Below are positions 1 through 8,547 of a stretch of 9,483 bases of DNA, piece after piece (within the stretch, counting starts at the first letter, position 1; every line of letters begins with the position of its first letter). The position numbers and the translations under genes were made by a program. The notes beneath the pieces were generated by a model that did no database searches, was not told where the DNA came from, and was given only the letters and a program-made list of their open reading frames with translations. This DNA comes from Tannerella sp. (GTDB taxonomy: Bacteria; Bacteroidota; Bacteroidia; Bacteroidales; Tannerellaceae), in assembly GCA_031259505.1 (NCBI GenBank), contig JAIRLL010000060.1, positions 1-9,483 on the forward strand, read 5' to 3'.

Positions 1-930
1 TTTCATGCACACAACGACTACGATCTGGCAGTGTCGAACGTCTTTGCCGCCATCCGCGCAGGTGTTCGCGGTATACATGCGACGGTAAACGGACTGGGCG
101 AGCGCGCAGGCAATGCCTCGCTAAGCAGTGTCATAGCGGTTATACACGATCAGTTGAAGATGCATACCTCCGTGAATGAAAGCAAAATAAGCCTCGTCAG
201 CAAAACCATCGAAGCCTATTCCGGCGTACACGTTGCTCCCAACAGCCCGATAGTCGGCGAACACGTTTTCACGCAGTGTGCAGGCGTACATGCCGACGGC
301 GACAGCAAAAACAATCTGTACTGCAACGACCTGATACCGGAGCGATTCGGACGCATGCGCGAATACGCGCTCGGCAAGACATCCGGCAGAGCAAATATCC
401 GTAAAAATCTTGAAATGCTTGAAATAGAATTGAATGAAGAAGACATGCGAAAAGTTACGGAGCGCGTTATCGAACTGGGCGACAAGAAGGAAATCGTCAC
501 GCAGGAAGACCTTCCCTATATTATTTCCGACGTGCTGCATTACGATACGCAGGATTGCAGGATCAGGATATTGAATTATTCGCTATCTTTGGCTCAGGGT
601 TTGAAGCCTGTTGCGACGTTAAAAGTTGAAATAGACGGTAAAGCATACGAAGAAACGGCGACAGGCGACGGACAGTACGATGCCTTTGTTCGCGCGCTCC
701 ACAAGATATACAAATCGTTGGGGCGAACGTTTCCGATGCTTACCAACTATGCGGTTTCTATTCCTCCGGGTGGGCGCACGGACGCTTTTGTACAGACGAT
801 TATCAGTTGGAACTACGAAGGGACGGATTTTAAAACGCGCGGCCTGGATGCCGACCAGATGGAAGCGGCCATTCAGGCGACACTGAAGATGTTGAACAAG
901 ATTGAAAACAAACTGAAAGAAGAAAATTGA
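1..930 (+). CDS. leuA: 2-isopropylmalate synthase-type enzyme, 5'-truncated by the window edge
   Basis: The frame is open from base 1, so the GTG at 31 is an internal codon and not the start; 309 C-terminal residues are visible. The first residues are FHAHNDYDLA, the metal-binding HxHND motif of the HMGL-like/DRE-TIM barrel. It is followed by TVNGLGERAGN (about residues 28-38) and GVHADG (95-100), both typical of the LeuA/homocitrate/citramalate synthase family. Residues about 187-303 form a LeuA-type allosteric dimerisation domain, with ATGDGQYDAF and PGGRTDAF segments and an ending like TRGLDADQMEAAIQATLKML. LeuA condenses acetyl-CoA with 2-oxoisovalerate, the first committed step of leucine synthesis, and leucine usually inhibits it through this C-terminal domain. 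The canonical HNDxGLA glycine is Asp here (HNDYDLA). That suggests the second LeuA-like paralogue seen in Bacteroidales, so citramalate synthase activity is a possible alternative. It lies 26 bases before mgsA, with leuB beyond. Confidence 0.88.
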   Translation, partial: FHAHNDYDLAVSNVFAAIRAGVRGIHATVNGLGERAGNASLSSVIAVIHDQLKMHTSVNESKISLVSKTIEAYSGVHVAPNSPIVGEHVFTQCAGVHADGDSKNNLYCNDLIPERFGRMREYALGKTSGRANIRKNLEMLEIELNEEDMRKVTERVIELGDKKEIVTQEDLPYIISDVLHYDTQDCRIRILNYSLSLAQGLKPVATLKVEIDGKAYEETATGDGQYDAFVRALHKIYKSLGRTFPMLTNYAVSIPPGGRTDAFVQTIISWNYEGTDFKTRGLDADQMEAAIQATLKMLNKIENKLKEEN

Positions 931-956
931 GTGTATAACAAAAATAAAGAAGAATC

Positions 957-1400
957 ATGAACAAAAAATTGACAATCGCGCTTGTAGCGCACGACAGGCG
1001 GAAGGCGGATATGGTGGAGTGGGCGCTCCATAACGCAGAATTTCTATCGCATCATCACTTGATATGTACCGGGACAACAGGAAGGCTGATTTCCAACGCC
1101 TTCAGTGAGAAAGGCATCCATGCCGAAATTACCTGCATGCACTCCGGTCCGCTGGGAGGCGACGCCGAAATTGCGGCCATGGTGGTACGCAAGGAGGTAA
1201 ATCTGGCAATCTTCCTGATCGACGACCTCAACCCGCAACCGCACGAGGCCGACATCCAGATGTTGCTTCGCCAGTGCAGGGTGCACAATATACCCATCGC
1301 CTGTAACCGCTACAGCGCCGATTTGATGCTGACAAGCGCTTTGTGGGACGATGACTCGTATGTTCCTATGGAGCCTAAATATATGCATTTCAATAGATAA
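957..1400 (+). CDS. mgsA: Methylglyoxal synthase
   Basis: Converts dihydroxyacetone phosphate to methylglyoxal and phosphate in the cytoplasm. This glycolytic bypass relieves sugar-phosphate build-up and recovers phosphate. The 147-residue protein has the expected full length (E. coli MgsA is 152). The active-site set is complete: ALVAHD with H12, D13 and K16, the phosphate-binding GTTG (39-42), SGPLGGD with D69, and IDDLNPQPHEAD with D89, H96 and D99. These match E. coli H19/D20/K23, D71, D91, H98 and D101. A short insertion (about residues 50-58) precedes the SGP loop relative to E. coli. The ATG at 957 is preceded by a purine-rich stretch (aaagaagaa). The gene sits 26 bases after the LeuA-like gene and 3 bases before leuB, so it is almost certainly co-transcribed with them. 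That is an unusual position, since nothing in leucine synthesis requires this reaction. Confidence 0.96.
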   Translation: MNKKLTIALVAHDRRKADMVEWALHNAEFLSHHHLICTGTTGRLISNAFSEKGIHAEITCMHSGPLGGDAEIAAMVVRKEVNLAIFLIDDLNPQPHEADIQMLLRQCRVHNIPIACNRYSADLMLTSALWDDDSYVPMEPKYMHFNR

Positions 1401-1403
1401 GAT

Positions 1404-2474
1404 ATGAAATTGAATATAGCTGTTTTGCCGGGCGACGGTATCGGGCCTGAAGTAGTGGCGCAAGCCATGAAGGCGGTCAGAGCTGTTTGCAGGAAATATG
1501 GTCATGAGTTGGTTTACCGCGAGGCGCCGGTCGGAGCCTGCGCCATCGATGCGGCAGGCGATCCGTATCCCGCCGAGACGCACGCACTTTGCATGCAGAG
1601 TGATGCCGTGCTGTTCGGCGCTATCGGCGCTTTGAAGTATGACAATGACCCGTCGGCGAGAGTCCGCCCCGAACAGGGATTGCTTGCCATGCGCAAACAG
1701 TTGGGACTGTATGCCAATATCCGTCCCGTCACGACGTTTCCCTCACTGCTGCATCAGTCGCCGCTTCGTCCGGAACTGATTGACGGCGTAGACCTTATGT
1801 GCATCCGTGAACTGACGGGCGGAATATACTTCGGACGTCCTCAGGGGCGCAGTGAAGACGGGCGAACGGCATACGACACGTGTGTATATTCGCGCGAAGA
1901 GATTGAGCGCATCGTCCGTCTGGCATATGAATATGCCGTGAAACGTCGCAGAAAGGTGACCGTGGTGGATAAGGCCAATGTGCTGGCCACTTCGCGGCTA
2001 TGGCGGCAAGTAGCACAGGATATTGAAAAGGAATATCCCGGCGTGGAAACGGAATACATGTTTGTGGATAATGCCGCCATGCGCCTGATTCAGTGGCCGA
2101 AAAGTTTCGATGTGCTGGTGACGGAAAACATGTTTGGCGACATCCTTACCGACGAAGCATCCGTCATCACAGGTTCGCTCGGCATGTTGCCGTCAGCATC
2201 CATCGGCATCCATACGTCCGTATTCGAACCGATTCACGGCTCATACCCGCAGGCTGCCGGAAAAAACACTGCCAATCCGCTGGCTACGATACTTTCCGCT
2301 GCGTTGATGTTTGAATACGCTTTCAGTCTGGCGACGGAGGGAAGCGCTGTCCGCAAGGCAGTTGCCGCATCAATGGACAAAGGCGTCGTCACCGGCGACA
2401 TTGCACACGGCGGAACCGCACATTCGACCTCGGATGTGGGCGACTGGATAGCAGAATACATTCTGTCGAGGTAA
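1404..2474 (+). CDS. leuB: 3-isopropylmalate dehydrogenase
   Basis: NAD-dependent oxidative decarboxylation of 3-isopropylmalate to 4-methyl-2-oxopentanoate, the third step of leucine synthesis. The 356-residue length is normal for the family. The N-terminus reads [10 protein letters not shown] (8-17). Substrate-binding arginines are R97 and R107 in the [16 protein letters not shown] segment and R135 in RELTGG; Y142 lies in GIYFG and K190 in DKANVL. The metal-binding aspartates are D222 (VDNAAM) and D246/D250 ([10 protein letters not shown]). The NAD loop is EPIHGS (275-280) with N291 in ANPLA. These match Thermus LeuB R94, R104, R132, Y139, K185, D217, D241 and D245. The LeuB-type spacing of the arginines argues against isocitrate or tartrate dehydrogenase. 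It starts 3 bases after the mgsA stop and is the last gene of the operon, converging on the TPR gene. No leuC or leuD lies between leuA and leuB here. Confidence 0.97.
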   Translation: MKLNIAVLPGDGIGPEVVAQAMKAVRAVCRKYGHELVYREAPVGACAIDAAGDPYPAETHALCMQSDAVLFGAIGALKYDNDPSARVRPEQGLLAMRKQLGLYANIRPVTTFPSLLHQSPLRPELIDGVDLMCIRELTGGIYFGRPQGRSEDGRTAYDTCVYSREEIERIVRLAYEYAVKRRRKVTVVDKANVLATSRLWRQVAQDIEKEYPGVETEYMFVDNAAMRLIQWPKSFDVLVTENMFGDILTDEASVITGSLGMLPSASIGIHTSVFEPIHGSYPQAAGKNTANPLATILSAALMFEYAFSLATEGSAVRKAVAASMDKGVVTGDIAHGGTAHSTSDVGDWIAEYILSR

Positions 2475-2542
2475 AAAAACGGGATGATTGCCGCGTGGGC
2501 ATAATGCGCACTGCGTTTTGCGTTTTGGCGCAATACCCCTGA

Positions 2543-3373
2543 TTAATAAGTCTGTTTCAACAGCGCTTCCACTGTCGTCCTGTCATATCCCAGTTCCAAA
2601 GCTTTTTTGAAATCGACGGCCGCCGATTCTTTCTCGTACTGGGCGAGTTTGATTCTTCCACGCAACATGTAGAGTTCGGCGGAAGGCTCGGCTGTTTCGG
2701 CAAAGACTCTGTTCAGGTCCGACCGTGCGCGTCCGTTCTTGTTTGTCAAATAGTAAAGTTCGGCGCGTTCCTCAAAGAGGCGCATATACTCCGGATGCTT
2801 ATTTATAAGATAGTTGAGAATTATTTCGCTCTCGTTGTAATTTCGTCGTCCCTTTTCCAGAATGGCATATCCCAGGCGTCCGTTCACTGTTTCCGGATTG
2901 ATTTCGACTATTTTCTCGAAATCGGCTTCGGCAAGGATGAAATTTTCCGAACGAAGATGGAGCAGTCCCCTCTGATACAGGGCATCTTCGTCGCGCGGGT
3001 CGATGGACAGCAGCATCTGGTAGTCGAGGATGGCCTTTTCCGTTTCGCCCATTTCGGCATACAGTTCGGCGCGATTTCTGAGAATCAATTTGTCGTTCGC
3101 CCGTTGACTCAACGCGGCCGAATAAGATACAAGCGCGTCGTCGTATTTACCCTGGCGGCGCTGTATCGTACCCAAGTTCGTCAGCAGCGCATAGTTGTAG
3201 CGATTGGCCGGTTCGAGACGCATCGCCGCTTTCAGACATTCTTCCGCCGCAGGCAGGTCGTTTTTGTCAACGTATTCGTAACTCTTCTGAATCATCCCGT
3301 CATACGACTGCGCACGCAAACCGTCTTGAAAGACAGTCAATAAAACACATATAAGCAAACCTGCATTCTTCAT
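2543..3373 (-). CDS. Exported tetratricopeptide-repeat protein
   Basis: A 276-residue protein starting at MKNAGLLICVLL. The frame stays open 53 codons further upstream, but this start gives a clean signal peptide (about residues 1-21, cleavage likely in the LRA-QS region) and sits just after a TAnnTTTG box. The rest is a chain of about seven helical TPR units of roughly 34 residues (about 26-57, 62-95, 96-128, 129-162, 163-196, 197-230 and 232-264). They carry typical patterns such as GKYDDALVSYSAAL, GETEKAILDYQMLLSIDP and ENFILAEADFEKIVEINP. TPR arrays are protein-protein interaction scaffolds, so periplasmic location and a scaffold or assembly role are inferred; no partner is evident. It ends at TAA, convergent with leuB, 68 bases away, and is divergent from rpsP, so it is probably a single-gene transcript. 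No enzymatic motif is visible. Confidence 0.88.
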   Translation of the reverse strand: MKNAGLLICVLLTVFQDGLRAQSYDGMIQKSYEYVDKNDLPAAEECLKAAMRLEPANRYNYALLTNLGTIQRRQGKYDDALVSYSAALSQRANDKLILRNRAELYAEMGETEKAILDYQMLLSIDPRDEDALYQRGLLHLRSENFILAEADFEKIVEINPETVNGRLGYAILEKGRRNYNESEIILNYLINKHPEYMRLFEERAELYYLTNKNGRARSDLNRVFAETAEPSAELYMLRGRIKLAQYEKESAAVDFKKALELGYDRTTVEALLKQTY

Positions 3374-3395
3374 AAAACCGTAGTATTTGAGCGCA

Positions 3396-3403
3396 CAAAT
3401 ATA
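3396..3403 (-). promoter_or_regulatory. Bacteroidota -7 promoter box for the TPR gene
   Basis: On the minus strand this reads TATATTTG, a full match to the TAnnTTTG consensus of the Bacteroidota primary sigma factor. It lies 22 bases before the chosen TPR start, which supports that start over the upstream ones because those would lie before the promoter. I see no good TTG -33 element at the usual 19-21 base spacing; a TTTTTG occurs only about 13 bases upstream. Confidence 0.55.
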
Positions 3404-3549
3404 CGCCTTAATCATGCAAAAACGATGGGAAAAGGCATTATTATGATTTTTTGATGTATCGGGAGCGATGCCAAACCGTGCGGATTGTGGAAAAAACATG
3501 TTTTCCTGAAAAAAAACATTCAAAAACTCCACGCATGAAACTTTTTTAC

Positions 3550-3557
3550 TATCTTTG
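3550..3557 (+). promoter_or_regulatory. Bacteroidota -7 promoter box for rpsP
   Basis: Reads TATCTTTG, a full match to TAnnTTTG, ending 39 bases before the rpsP ATG. This gives a short A/T-rich leader without a Shine-Dalgarno sequence (ending ttcaaacaa before ATG), as is usual for highly expressed Bacteroidota genes. No clear TTG is seen at -33. Confidence 0.62.
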
Positions 3558-3596
3558 CCCCGCTTTTAATACAAGACTTAATTATTATTCAAACAA

Positions 3597-4118
3597 ATGG
3601 CAACAAAAATCAGATTGCAGAGACGCGGCCGCAAGGGATATGCATATTATCAGGTCGTTGTCGCAGACAGCAGGGCTCCACGGGATGGAAAGTTTATTGA
3701 AAGGATAGGTTCATATAATCCGAACACTAATCCTGCTACAATAGATTTGAATTTCGACAGAGCCTTGTATTGGTTACAGGTAGGCGCCCAGCCGACGGAT
3801 ACGGCGCGTTCGATACTCAAAGGCGAAGGCGTATGCATGAAAAAGCACCTGCTCGAAGGGGTAAAAAAAGGCGCTTTTGATGAAGATGCGGCCGAATTAA
3901 AATTTCAGACATGGCTGGCCGACAAGAAAATCGCTTTACAGGCGGTGAAAGACAAAGACCGCGAAACACGTAAAGTGGCAGAAAAAGAGCGCTTGACTGC
4001 AGAAAAGGAAGCGAATAGAGCGAAAGCGGAAGCCGTGGCGCAGAAAAAGGCTTCGATAGCTGCCGCCAAAGCCGCTGCCGCTGCTGCTGCCGAAGCGGAA
4101 AACAGCACGGCAGAATAA
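3597..4118 (+). CDS. rpsP: 30S ribosomal protein S16 with C-terminal extension
   Basis: Structural protein of the small ribosomal subunit, bound to 16S rRNA and needed for 30S assembly. Residues 1 to about 83 are the S16 fold: [20 protein letters not shown], then [22 protein letters not shown] and a [21 protein letters not shown] segment. The protein is 173 residues long, about twice the E. coli length (82). The extra residues (about 84-173) form a charged, probably helical tail that becomes Ala/Lys/Glu-rich, with seven alanines in a row near residues 159-165. Such tails are common in Bacteroidota S16, so I read this as a lineage trait and not a fusion. The gene stands alone: the usual neighbours of other phyla (rimM, trmD, rplS) are absent. 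It has its own promoter box upstream and a strong terminator directly downstream. Confidence 0.97.
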   Translation: MATKIRLQRRGRKGYAYYQVVVADSRAPRDGKFIERIGSYNPNTNPATIDLNFDRALYWLQVGAQPTDTARSILKGEGVCMKKHLLEGVKKGAFDEDAAELKFQTWLADKKIALQAVKDKDRETRKVAEKERLTAEKEANRAKAEAVAQKKASIAAAKAAAAAAAEAENSTAE

Positions 4119-4145
4119 AATTGGGAATCCGTATCGCGGAAAATT

Positions 4146-4194
4146 AAAAATCCGGCAGTTGTAAGTTTTATTTACATGCTGCCGGATTTTTTTT
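4146..4194. terminator. Bidirectional intrinsic terminator between rpsP and mnmA
   Basis: A 13-bp perfect stem, aaaaatccggcag (4146-4158) pairing with ctgccggattttt (4179-4191), is extended by an inner tgtaa/ttaca pairing around a short loop. On the plus strand it runs into eight T's (4187-4194). On the minus strand the A-tract gives a T-run after the same stem. It lies 27 bases after the rpsP stop and 18 bases beyond the end of mnmA, so it can end both convergent transcripts. Confidence 0.93.
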
Positions 4195-4212
4195 ACGGTA
4201 ATAAACGCCGCG

Positions 4213-5277
4213 TCAGACAATCATACCGCTACCGTAGCAGAGACGGCTTTCGCTGTCGTAGACGACGGCAAACTGCCCTGCGGCAATTCCCTGAATCTTT
4301 TTTTCGCTTTCGATCCGATACAGGCTGCCTCTGCGACTGATGACGCCGCGCGTAAACTCGGGCGTATGGCGGATTTTGAACGTGATTTCCTTTGCGTCGT
4401 CGAACTCGCCCCACGGGTCTTCGGTGATGAAGTGGAAGCCTTGTATCCCGACGGTTGTGCCGTACTGCGTTTCAGGGTCATAGCCGTTGGATACGTAGAT
4501 GATGTTTCGCTCGATGTCCTTTTCGATGACAAACCATGGGCCGCCACTCAGTCCCAGCCCTTTCCGCTGCCCGATGGTGTGAAACCAGTAACCGTTGTGC
4601 GTACCGACCGTACGGCCTGTTTCCCGCTCGACGATTTCGCCCTGCTGCCGGCCGAGATATCGCTCGATGAAATCGTTGTAATTGATTTTGCCGAGGAAGC
4701 AGATGCCCTGACTGTCTTTTCGCCGTGCGCTCGGCAGTTTTTGCATGGCGGCAATTTTCCGCACTTCGCTTTTCATCAGGTGTCCGACAGGAAACATCAG
4801 TTTCGATATTTGCAGTCCGGTGATTTGCCCTAAAAAGTCGGTCTGATCTTTCACCGGATCTCTGGCGGTCGAGAGCCATGTCCGTCCGCCGATTTCGGCA
4901 GTTGTGGCGTAGTGACCCGTTGCGATTTTATCAAAATCTTTTCCCCAGCGGTCTTCGAAGCAGCCGAATTTGATGTATCTGTTGCACATCACGTCGGGAT
5001 TCGGCGTCAGTCCGCGCCTGACGGATTCGATCGTGTAGCTGACGACCTTTTCCCAGTATTCGTCGTGCAGCGAGACGGTTTCGAAGCGGCAACCGTACTT
5101 TTTTGCAATCAGCGTCGTGATTTCGAGGTCTTCTTCCGACGGGCAGCCGACATAACCGCTCTTTTCTTCCATCCCGATGCGGATGTAGAATATCACCGGC
5201 TCATATCCCTGCTCCTTCAGCAGGTGGACGGCTACGGAACTGTCGACGCCTCCCGATACCAGTGCGGCTATTTTCAT
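4213..5277 (-). CDS. mnmA: tRNA-specific 2-thiouridylase MnmA
   Basis: Makes the 2-thio group of uridine 34 in tRNA Lys, Glu and Gln, using ATP and persulfide sulfur passed from a cysteine desulfurase. The 354 residues match the family length. The PP-loop ATP site SGGVDSS is at residues 8-14. The two catalytic cysteines are both present: C98 in [13 protein letters not shown] and C193 in [13 protein letters not shown] (121-124) and KDQTDFLG (143-150) are also family motifs; the last usually reads KDQSYFL, so an Asp replaces the aromatic. [11 protein letters not shown] segment introduces the C-terminal beta-barrel region. The frame is open 54 codons further upstream, but those overlap the end of the YfhO gene in another frame and lack family similarity. 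This ATG puts the start 2 residues before the conserved strand and overlaps the YfhO stop as ATGA, suggesting translational coupling. Confidence 0.96.
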   Translation of the reverse strand: MKIAALVSGGVDSSVAVHLLKEQGYEPVIFYIRIGMEEKSGYVGCPSEEDLEITTLIAKKYGCRFETVSLHDEYWEKVVSYTIESVRRGLTPNPDVMCNRYIKFGCFEDRWGKDFDKIATGHYATTAEIGGRTWLSTARDPVKDQTDFLGQITGLQISKLMFPVGHLMKSEVRKIAAMQKLPSARRKDSQGICFLGKINYNDFIERYLGRQQGEIVERETGRTVGTHNGYWFHTIGQRKGLGLSGGPWFVIEKDIERNIIYVSNGYDPETQYGTTVGIQGFHFITEDPWGEFDDAKEITFKIRHTPEFTRGVISRRGSLYRIESEKKIQGIAAGQFAVVYDSESRLCYGSGMIV

Positions 5278-7742
5278 ATTTTTGCGACTCTTTGCTTCCC
5301 GGCCGCGGCCCCGGATTTTTCTTTTCGCCTGAACAGCGTCCAGATCGCATAGCCGAACAGGCTGGCCAGAACAATCCCGACGACGATTGATGCGATCATC
5401 GAAATCCTGGCGCCTTTGTAATACATGTGGTCTATGCATTTAAATTCGATTGTGTGATTTCCTGCCGGTACGGCCAGCCCGCGCAGGATGTAGTTCACCC
5501 GCACCGGCGGCGTTTCCACGCCGTCGATATAGGCATGCCACGTCTTGTAGTATACTTCGGAGAAGACGGCCAGGCGGGGAGTTGAACTGCTGCTTTCGTA
5601 GATCAGATAGCCGGGATTGGCGTAGTCTGCCAGCCGGATGACGGCCGTGCTGTCCGTGCCCTGCAACGATTCCCAGCCGGGCAGCCTGTTTTTCCATGCA
5701 GTATCGATTATGGCCGTCTTTGCCGGATCGAAATCCTTCAGAGCCACGATTTCTTCGTCGGGCGAGTTGACCCACTGCAGCGTGTCTGCAAACCAGGCAT
5801 TGCCCAGCGCGTCGCCGTTGCGCTGCACCCGGGGGCCTTCCTGCGACGGGACAATTACATAGCGCCCGTTCAGCATGTTCAGTATGTTCATGTTTACGCC
5901 TCGCGCCAGGTAGTGGTCAATAATATCCTGGTAACGGCGCAGTTTGGCGGGACTGTATCCGCCGATGGACTTGTGGAAATAGGACGTTTCCGATTCGTTG
6001 AACGGGTCGCGCGTCAGATTCAACACGCGGTAGCTGGGGTCTTTGTCCTGCAGGATTTGCCGGTCGGCAGGCGTTTCCACGATTTCGTTCGCCCGCTTTC
6101 TGGGAAGAAAACTGTCGTAATTGATAAATCGTTTGTCAACCATCCACAAGTCTGCCAGAATCAGTATGCAGAGGATTGCTGCCGGCAGCGCCGGACGCGG
6201 TTTTCCGATCCAGTACCACAACGTGCCTGCCGACAGCGCTATAAAGAGTAACGAGCGCCATGCATCGGACGTCAGCATGTGCCTGCGGTCGGCTTCCAGC
6301 GCGTTCAGCAGTTCGGGATAGTTTTTGTAGTTTTCGTCTGCAAATGATGAGAAATTCATCAGCGCGCCTCCGAACAGTGCGTATATCAGACATAATCCGC
6401 CGGTTATTCCCGCAGCGATGTACAGCGGTTTCAGCAGGCCGGCTCTGTCTTTCCGTTCCATAAAGGTCTTCACGGCCAGTATGGCCAGCGTGACCATCGT
6501 CACTTCGGCAATGGCCAGCGCCATCGACGGCGTACGGAATTTACTGTACAGCGGCAGGTGATAGAACAGAAAGTCGTTTACCACGGAAAAATGTCTTCCC
6601 CACGCCAGCATGATGGAGATAACCGTAGCTGCCAGCAGCCACCATCTTTCGCGCCCTTTTACAATCTGCAGGCCGAGCAGGAACAGGAAACAGATGGTGG
6701 CCCCGACATATACGGGGCCTGCCGTGAAGGGCTGGTCGCCCCAGTACATCGGCGCGTACCGGCAAAACTGGTCGGCCTGACCTGTCGGACGCAACACGCG
6801 GTAGGTCTCCGAATCCCGGCCGATATTGTAGTGCGAACTTGCTCCGTAGAAATTGGGAATGAGCAGGGTCATCGTTTCCGCCTTGCCGTAGCTCCACTGA
6901 AAGGCGTAGTCAATGTCCAGACCGGACGATGCCTTTTCGCCTTCTGCCGTATTCTGCAATACGGCGCCGCCACGCATGGTTTCTTTTGTGTAATCGGCCG
7001 TAGTAATCAGTTTCCCCGCCTCCGGAGCAATCGCCAGCGCTGCAACCGCTATCAGGATTGCGGAAGATTTCAGGTAATCTTTCAGCGTGTGTTCCCTAAT
7101 GGCATAAATCAGATAGACAACGGCCAGCAGCAATATCATTATCAGAAGGTAATAACTGATTTGCTGATGGCTCCAAAGGATGTTCAATCCGGTAAATATG
7201 AGCGTGACGATGATTCCCCACAGATATTTTTTTCGATAGCAGAGAATGATTCCTCCGATAACCGGCGCCATGGTTGCCATCACCAGGCATTTATTTATAT
7301 GTCCGGCTTCAAGGCTGATCAGGTTGAACGATGCAAACGTATAGGCCGCAGCGCCGGCAGCGCTCAGCCACGGTTTACATCCCATTGACAGCAGGAGGAT
7401 GTAAAACCCGATCAGATACAGGAAGATCACGTTTGGATTTCTCTGCTGGATGACATATCCTGTCAGTCCTCCAATATGGCTGAATATGTTTACGAACGGC
7501 GGGGAATAGGTATAATTGGCCGGCATCCCGCCAAACATCCGGTTCGACCAGAAAGCGTATTCTCCTGTCTGTTGATGATAGTCCGCCAAATCTTTTCCCA
7601 TACCGCTAAAACTTTTCGCATCTCCCTGCGCCAAAGTTTTATTTTCAAAAAACTCCGGCGCAAAGTAAGCAACAGCCAGTCCGGCAAAAAACAACACTGC
7701 CACAATATGTGGAATACTTTTTTTCAATCTGTTTTGTATCAT
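5274..7742 (-). CDS. YfhO-family multi-pass membrane protein (GT-C-like)
   Basis: An 822-residue integral membrane protein. I chose the ATG at 7742 over an in-frame TTG three codons upstream. It begins with a short basic segment and a transmembrane helix (about 11-28). A first external loop follows, with QGD (D41) and [10 protein letters not shown] (65-74), the signature of Bacteroidota YfhO proteins. Roughly a dozen further hydrophobic helices follow up to about residue 540. A large, probably periplasmic domain precedes a final helix near 785-808 and a Lys/Arg-rich tail. The end of that domain ([30 protein letters not shown], split by a few residues) is typical of the family. Characterised Firmicutes YfhO proteins transfer sugars from lipid carriers to lipoteichoic acid outside the membrane; here the acceptor is unknown. 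It lies 36 bases after a glycosyltransferase gene and its stop overlaps the mnmA start, so these genes form one operon. Confidence 0.88.
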   Translation of the reverse strand: MIQNRLKKSIPHIVAVLFFAGLAVAYFAPEFFENKTLAQGDAKSFSGMGKDLADYHQQTGEYAFWSNRMFGGMPANYTYSPPFVNIFSHIGGLTGYVIQQRNPNVIFLYLIGFYILLLSMGCKPWLSAAGAAAYTFASFNLISLEAGHINKCLVMATMAPVIGGIILCYRKKYLWGIIVTLIFTGLNILWSHQQISYYLLIMILLLAVVYLIYAIREHTLKDYLKSSAILIAVAALAIAPEAGKLITTADYTKETMRGGAVLQNTAEGEKASSGLDIDYAFQWSYGKAETMTLLIPNFYGASSHYNIGRDSETYRVLRPTGQADQFCRYAPMYWGDQPFTAGPVYVGATICFLFLLGLQIVKGRERWWLLAATVISIMLAWGRHFSVVNDFLFYHLPLYSKFRTPSMALAIAEVTMVTLAILAVKTFMERKDRAGLLKPLYIAAGITGGLCLIYALFGGALMNFSSFADENYKNYPELLNALEADRRHMLTSDAWRSLLFIALSAGTLWYWIGKPRPALPAAILCILILADLWMVDKRFINYDSFLPRKRANEIVETPADRQILQDKDPSYRVLNLTRDPFNESETSYFHKSIGGYSPAKLRRYQDIIDHYLARGVNMNILNMLNGRYVIVPSQEGPRVQRNGDALGNAWFADTLQWVNSPDEEIVALKDFDPAKTAIIDTAWKNRLPGWESLQGTDSTAVIRLADYANPGYLIYESSSSTPRLAVFSEVYYKTWHAYIDGVETPPVRVNYILRGLAVPAGNHTIEFKCIDHMYYKGARISMIASIVVGIVLASLFGYAIWTLFRRKEKSGAAAGKQRVAKI

Positions 7743-7778
7743 AGTTTTCAATTTTAATACAGAATCATCTGTTTACGG

Positions 7779-8525
7779 TCACACGATCTTTCCCGTCCAT
7801 TTCGCCCAGTAATAGCGTACGGCAAACCATACGTGCAGCAGATTCGTCGCAAAAGTACCATAATATTTGCACATAATGGCATGACGTTCTCTTAAAGATG
7901 CTTTTCGGTTGGCTACTGTCAGTCCTTCATATAAATAGTTTACCGCCCGCAGCCGGGAATTGACAGTCGTTTCCGCCGCTTTCATGCACCGGATACACCA
8001 GTCAAAATCAGCCGAAAAACGGTACTGCAGATCATACGCCGGCGCGATGCTTCGCTTCGCAATAAACGCCTGGTGACAGACCAGCATTCCCATCCGGAAA
8101 CTTTTCCACGTCAGCGCCTCCGGCGCTTTCAGGCGGCGTGCGGCGATGATTTTCCCGTCCGCATCCGTCAGGTCTGTTTCGCCGTACAGAATATCCGGCA
8201 TGCCGTTCCGTTCGGCTATGGCTGCCAGGTCGCTGACCGTATTACTGTGCGACAGTGTATCTCCGGCATTCAGGAACCAGACGTAATCGCCCGTCGCCCG
8301 CTGCAGTCCCCTGTTCATCGCGTCATACAGCCCGCTGTCCGGCTCGCTCACCCAACAGGAAAGGCCGGAGGCATACCGTTCGATGATGGCCTTCGTCCCG
8401 TCCAGCGAATTTCCATCGATAATGATGTACTCCAGATGCGGATACGACTGGCTCAGCACGCTCAGAACCGTACGTTCCAGTACGTTAGCGGCATTGTATG
8501 TGACGGTGATGATAGAAAAAAGCAT
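7779..8525 (-). CDS. Family 2 glycosyltransferase (WcaE-like)
   Basis: A 248-residue cytoplasmic GT-A enzyme that should transfer a nucleotide-activated sugar. The start MLFSIITVTYNAA is the family N-terminus; 31 more in-frame codons upstream overlap the preceding gene and look unrelated. Motifs in order: IIDGNSLDGT with D37 and D42 (nucleotide binding), EPDSGLYDAMNRG (61-73), FLNAGD (84-89, in the DxD position), the HQA turn at 151-153 and SADFDW (171-176), which likely holds the catalytic base. The EPDxGxYDAMN pattern and the length resemble E. coli WcaE and related capsule or O-antigen transferases. There is no pair of C-terminal transmembrane helices, so it is not a GtrB/CsbB-type polyprenyl-phosphate transferase, the usual partner of YfhO proteins. 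It starts 22 bases after the hypothetical protein gene and precedes the YfhO gene. Sugar and acceptor are not predictable. Confidence 0.92.
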   Translation of the reverse strand: MLFSIITVTYNAANVLERTVLSVLSQSYPHLEYIIIDGNSLDGTKAIIERYASGLSCWVSEPDSGLYDAMNRGLQRATGDYVWFLNAGDTLSHSNTVSDLAAIAERNGMPDILYGETDLTDADGKIIAARRLKAPEALTWKSFRMGMLVCHQAFIAKRSIAPAYDLQYRFSADFDWCIRCMKAAETTVNSRLRAVNYLYEGLTVANRKASLRERHAIMCKYYGTFATNLLHVWFAVRYYWAKWTGKIV

Positions 8526-8547
8526 ATGGCAAACTGTTTTTGAATTT

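Noticed and set aside
31..33. GTG at 31 as the start of the LeuA-like gene
   Set aside because: The ten codons before it encode the conserved metal-binding HxHND motif in the same frame, so the gene begins upstream of the window.
2475..2542. Imperfect inverted repeat (tgcgc/gcgca with a flanking ggg/ccc) between leuB and the convergent TPR gene, considered as a terminator
   Set aside because: The perfect stem is only about five pairs around an 18-base loop, and no T-tract follows on either strand. No convincing terminator is visible in this 68-base gap.
3489..3506. A/T-rich inverted repeat GGAAAAAACATGTTTTCC upstream of the rpsP promoter box
   Set aside because: It contains a 12-base perfect palindrome (aaaacatgtttt), but the flanks pair only with a bulge and the surrounding DNA is A/T-rich, so chance is likely. 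No known operator matches.
3451..3708. Plus-strand 85-codon open frame overlapping the 5' end of rpsP
   Set aside because: It covers the rpsP promoter and overlaps the S16 coding region in another frame; its translation has no recognisable domain.
6558..7388. Long plus-strand open frame (276 codons) opposite the YfhO gene
   Set aside because: It is antisense to a well-supported membrane protein with family motifs; its translation is polar and low in recognisable features.
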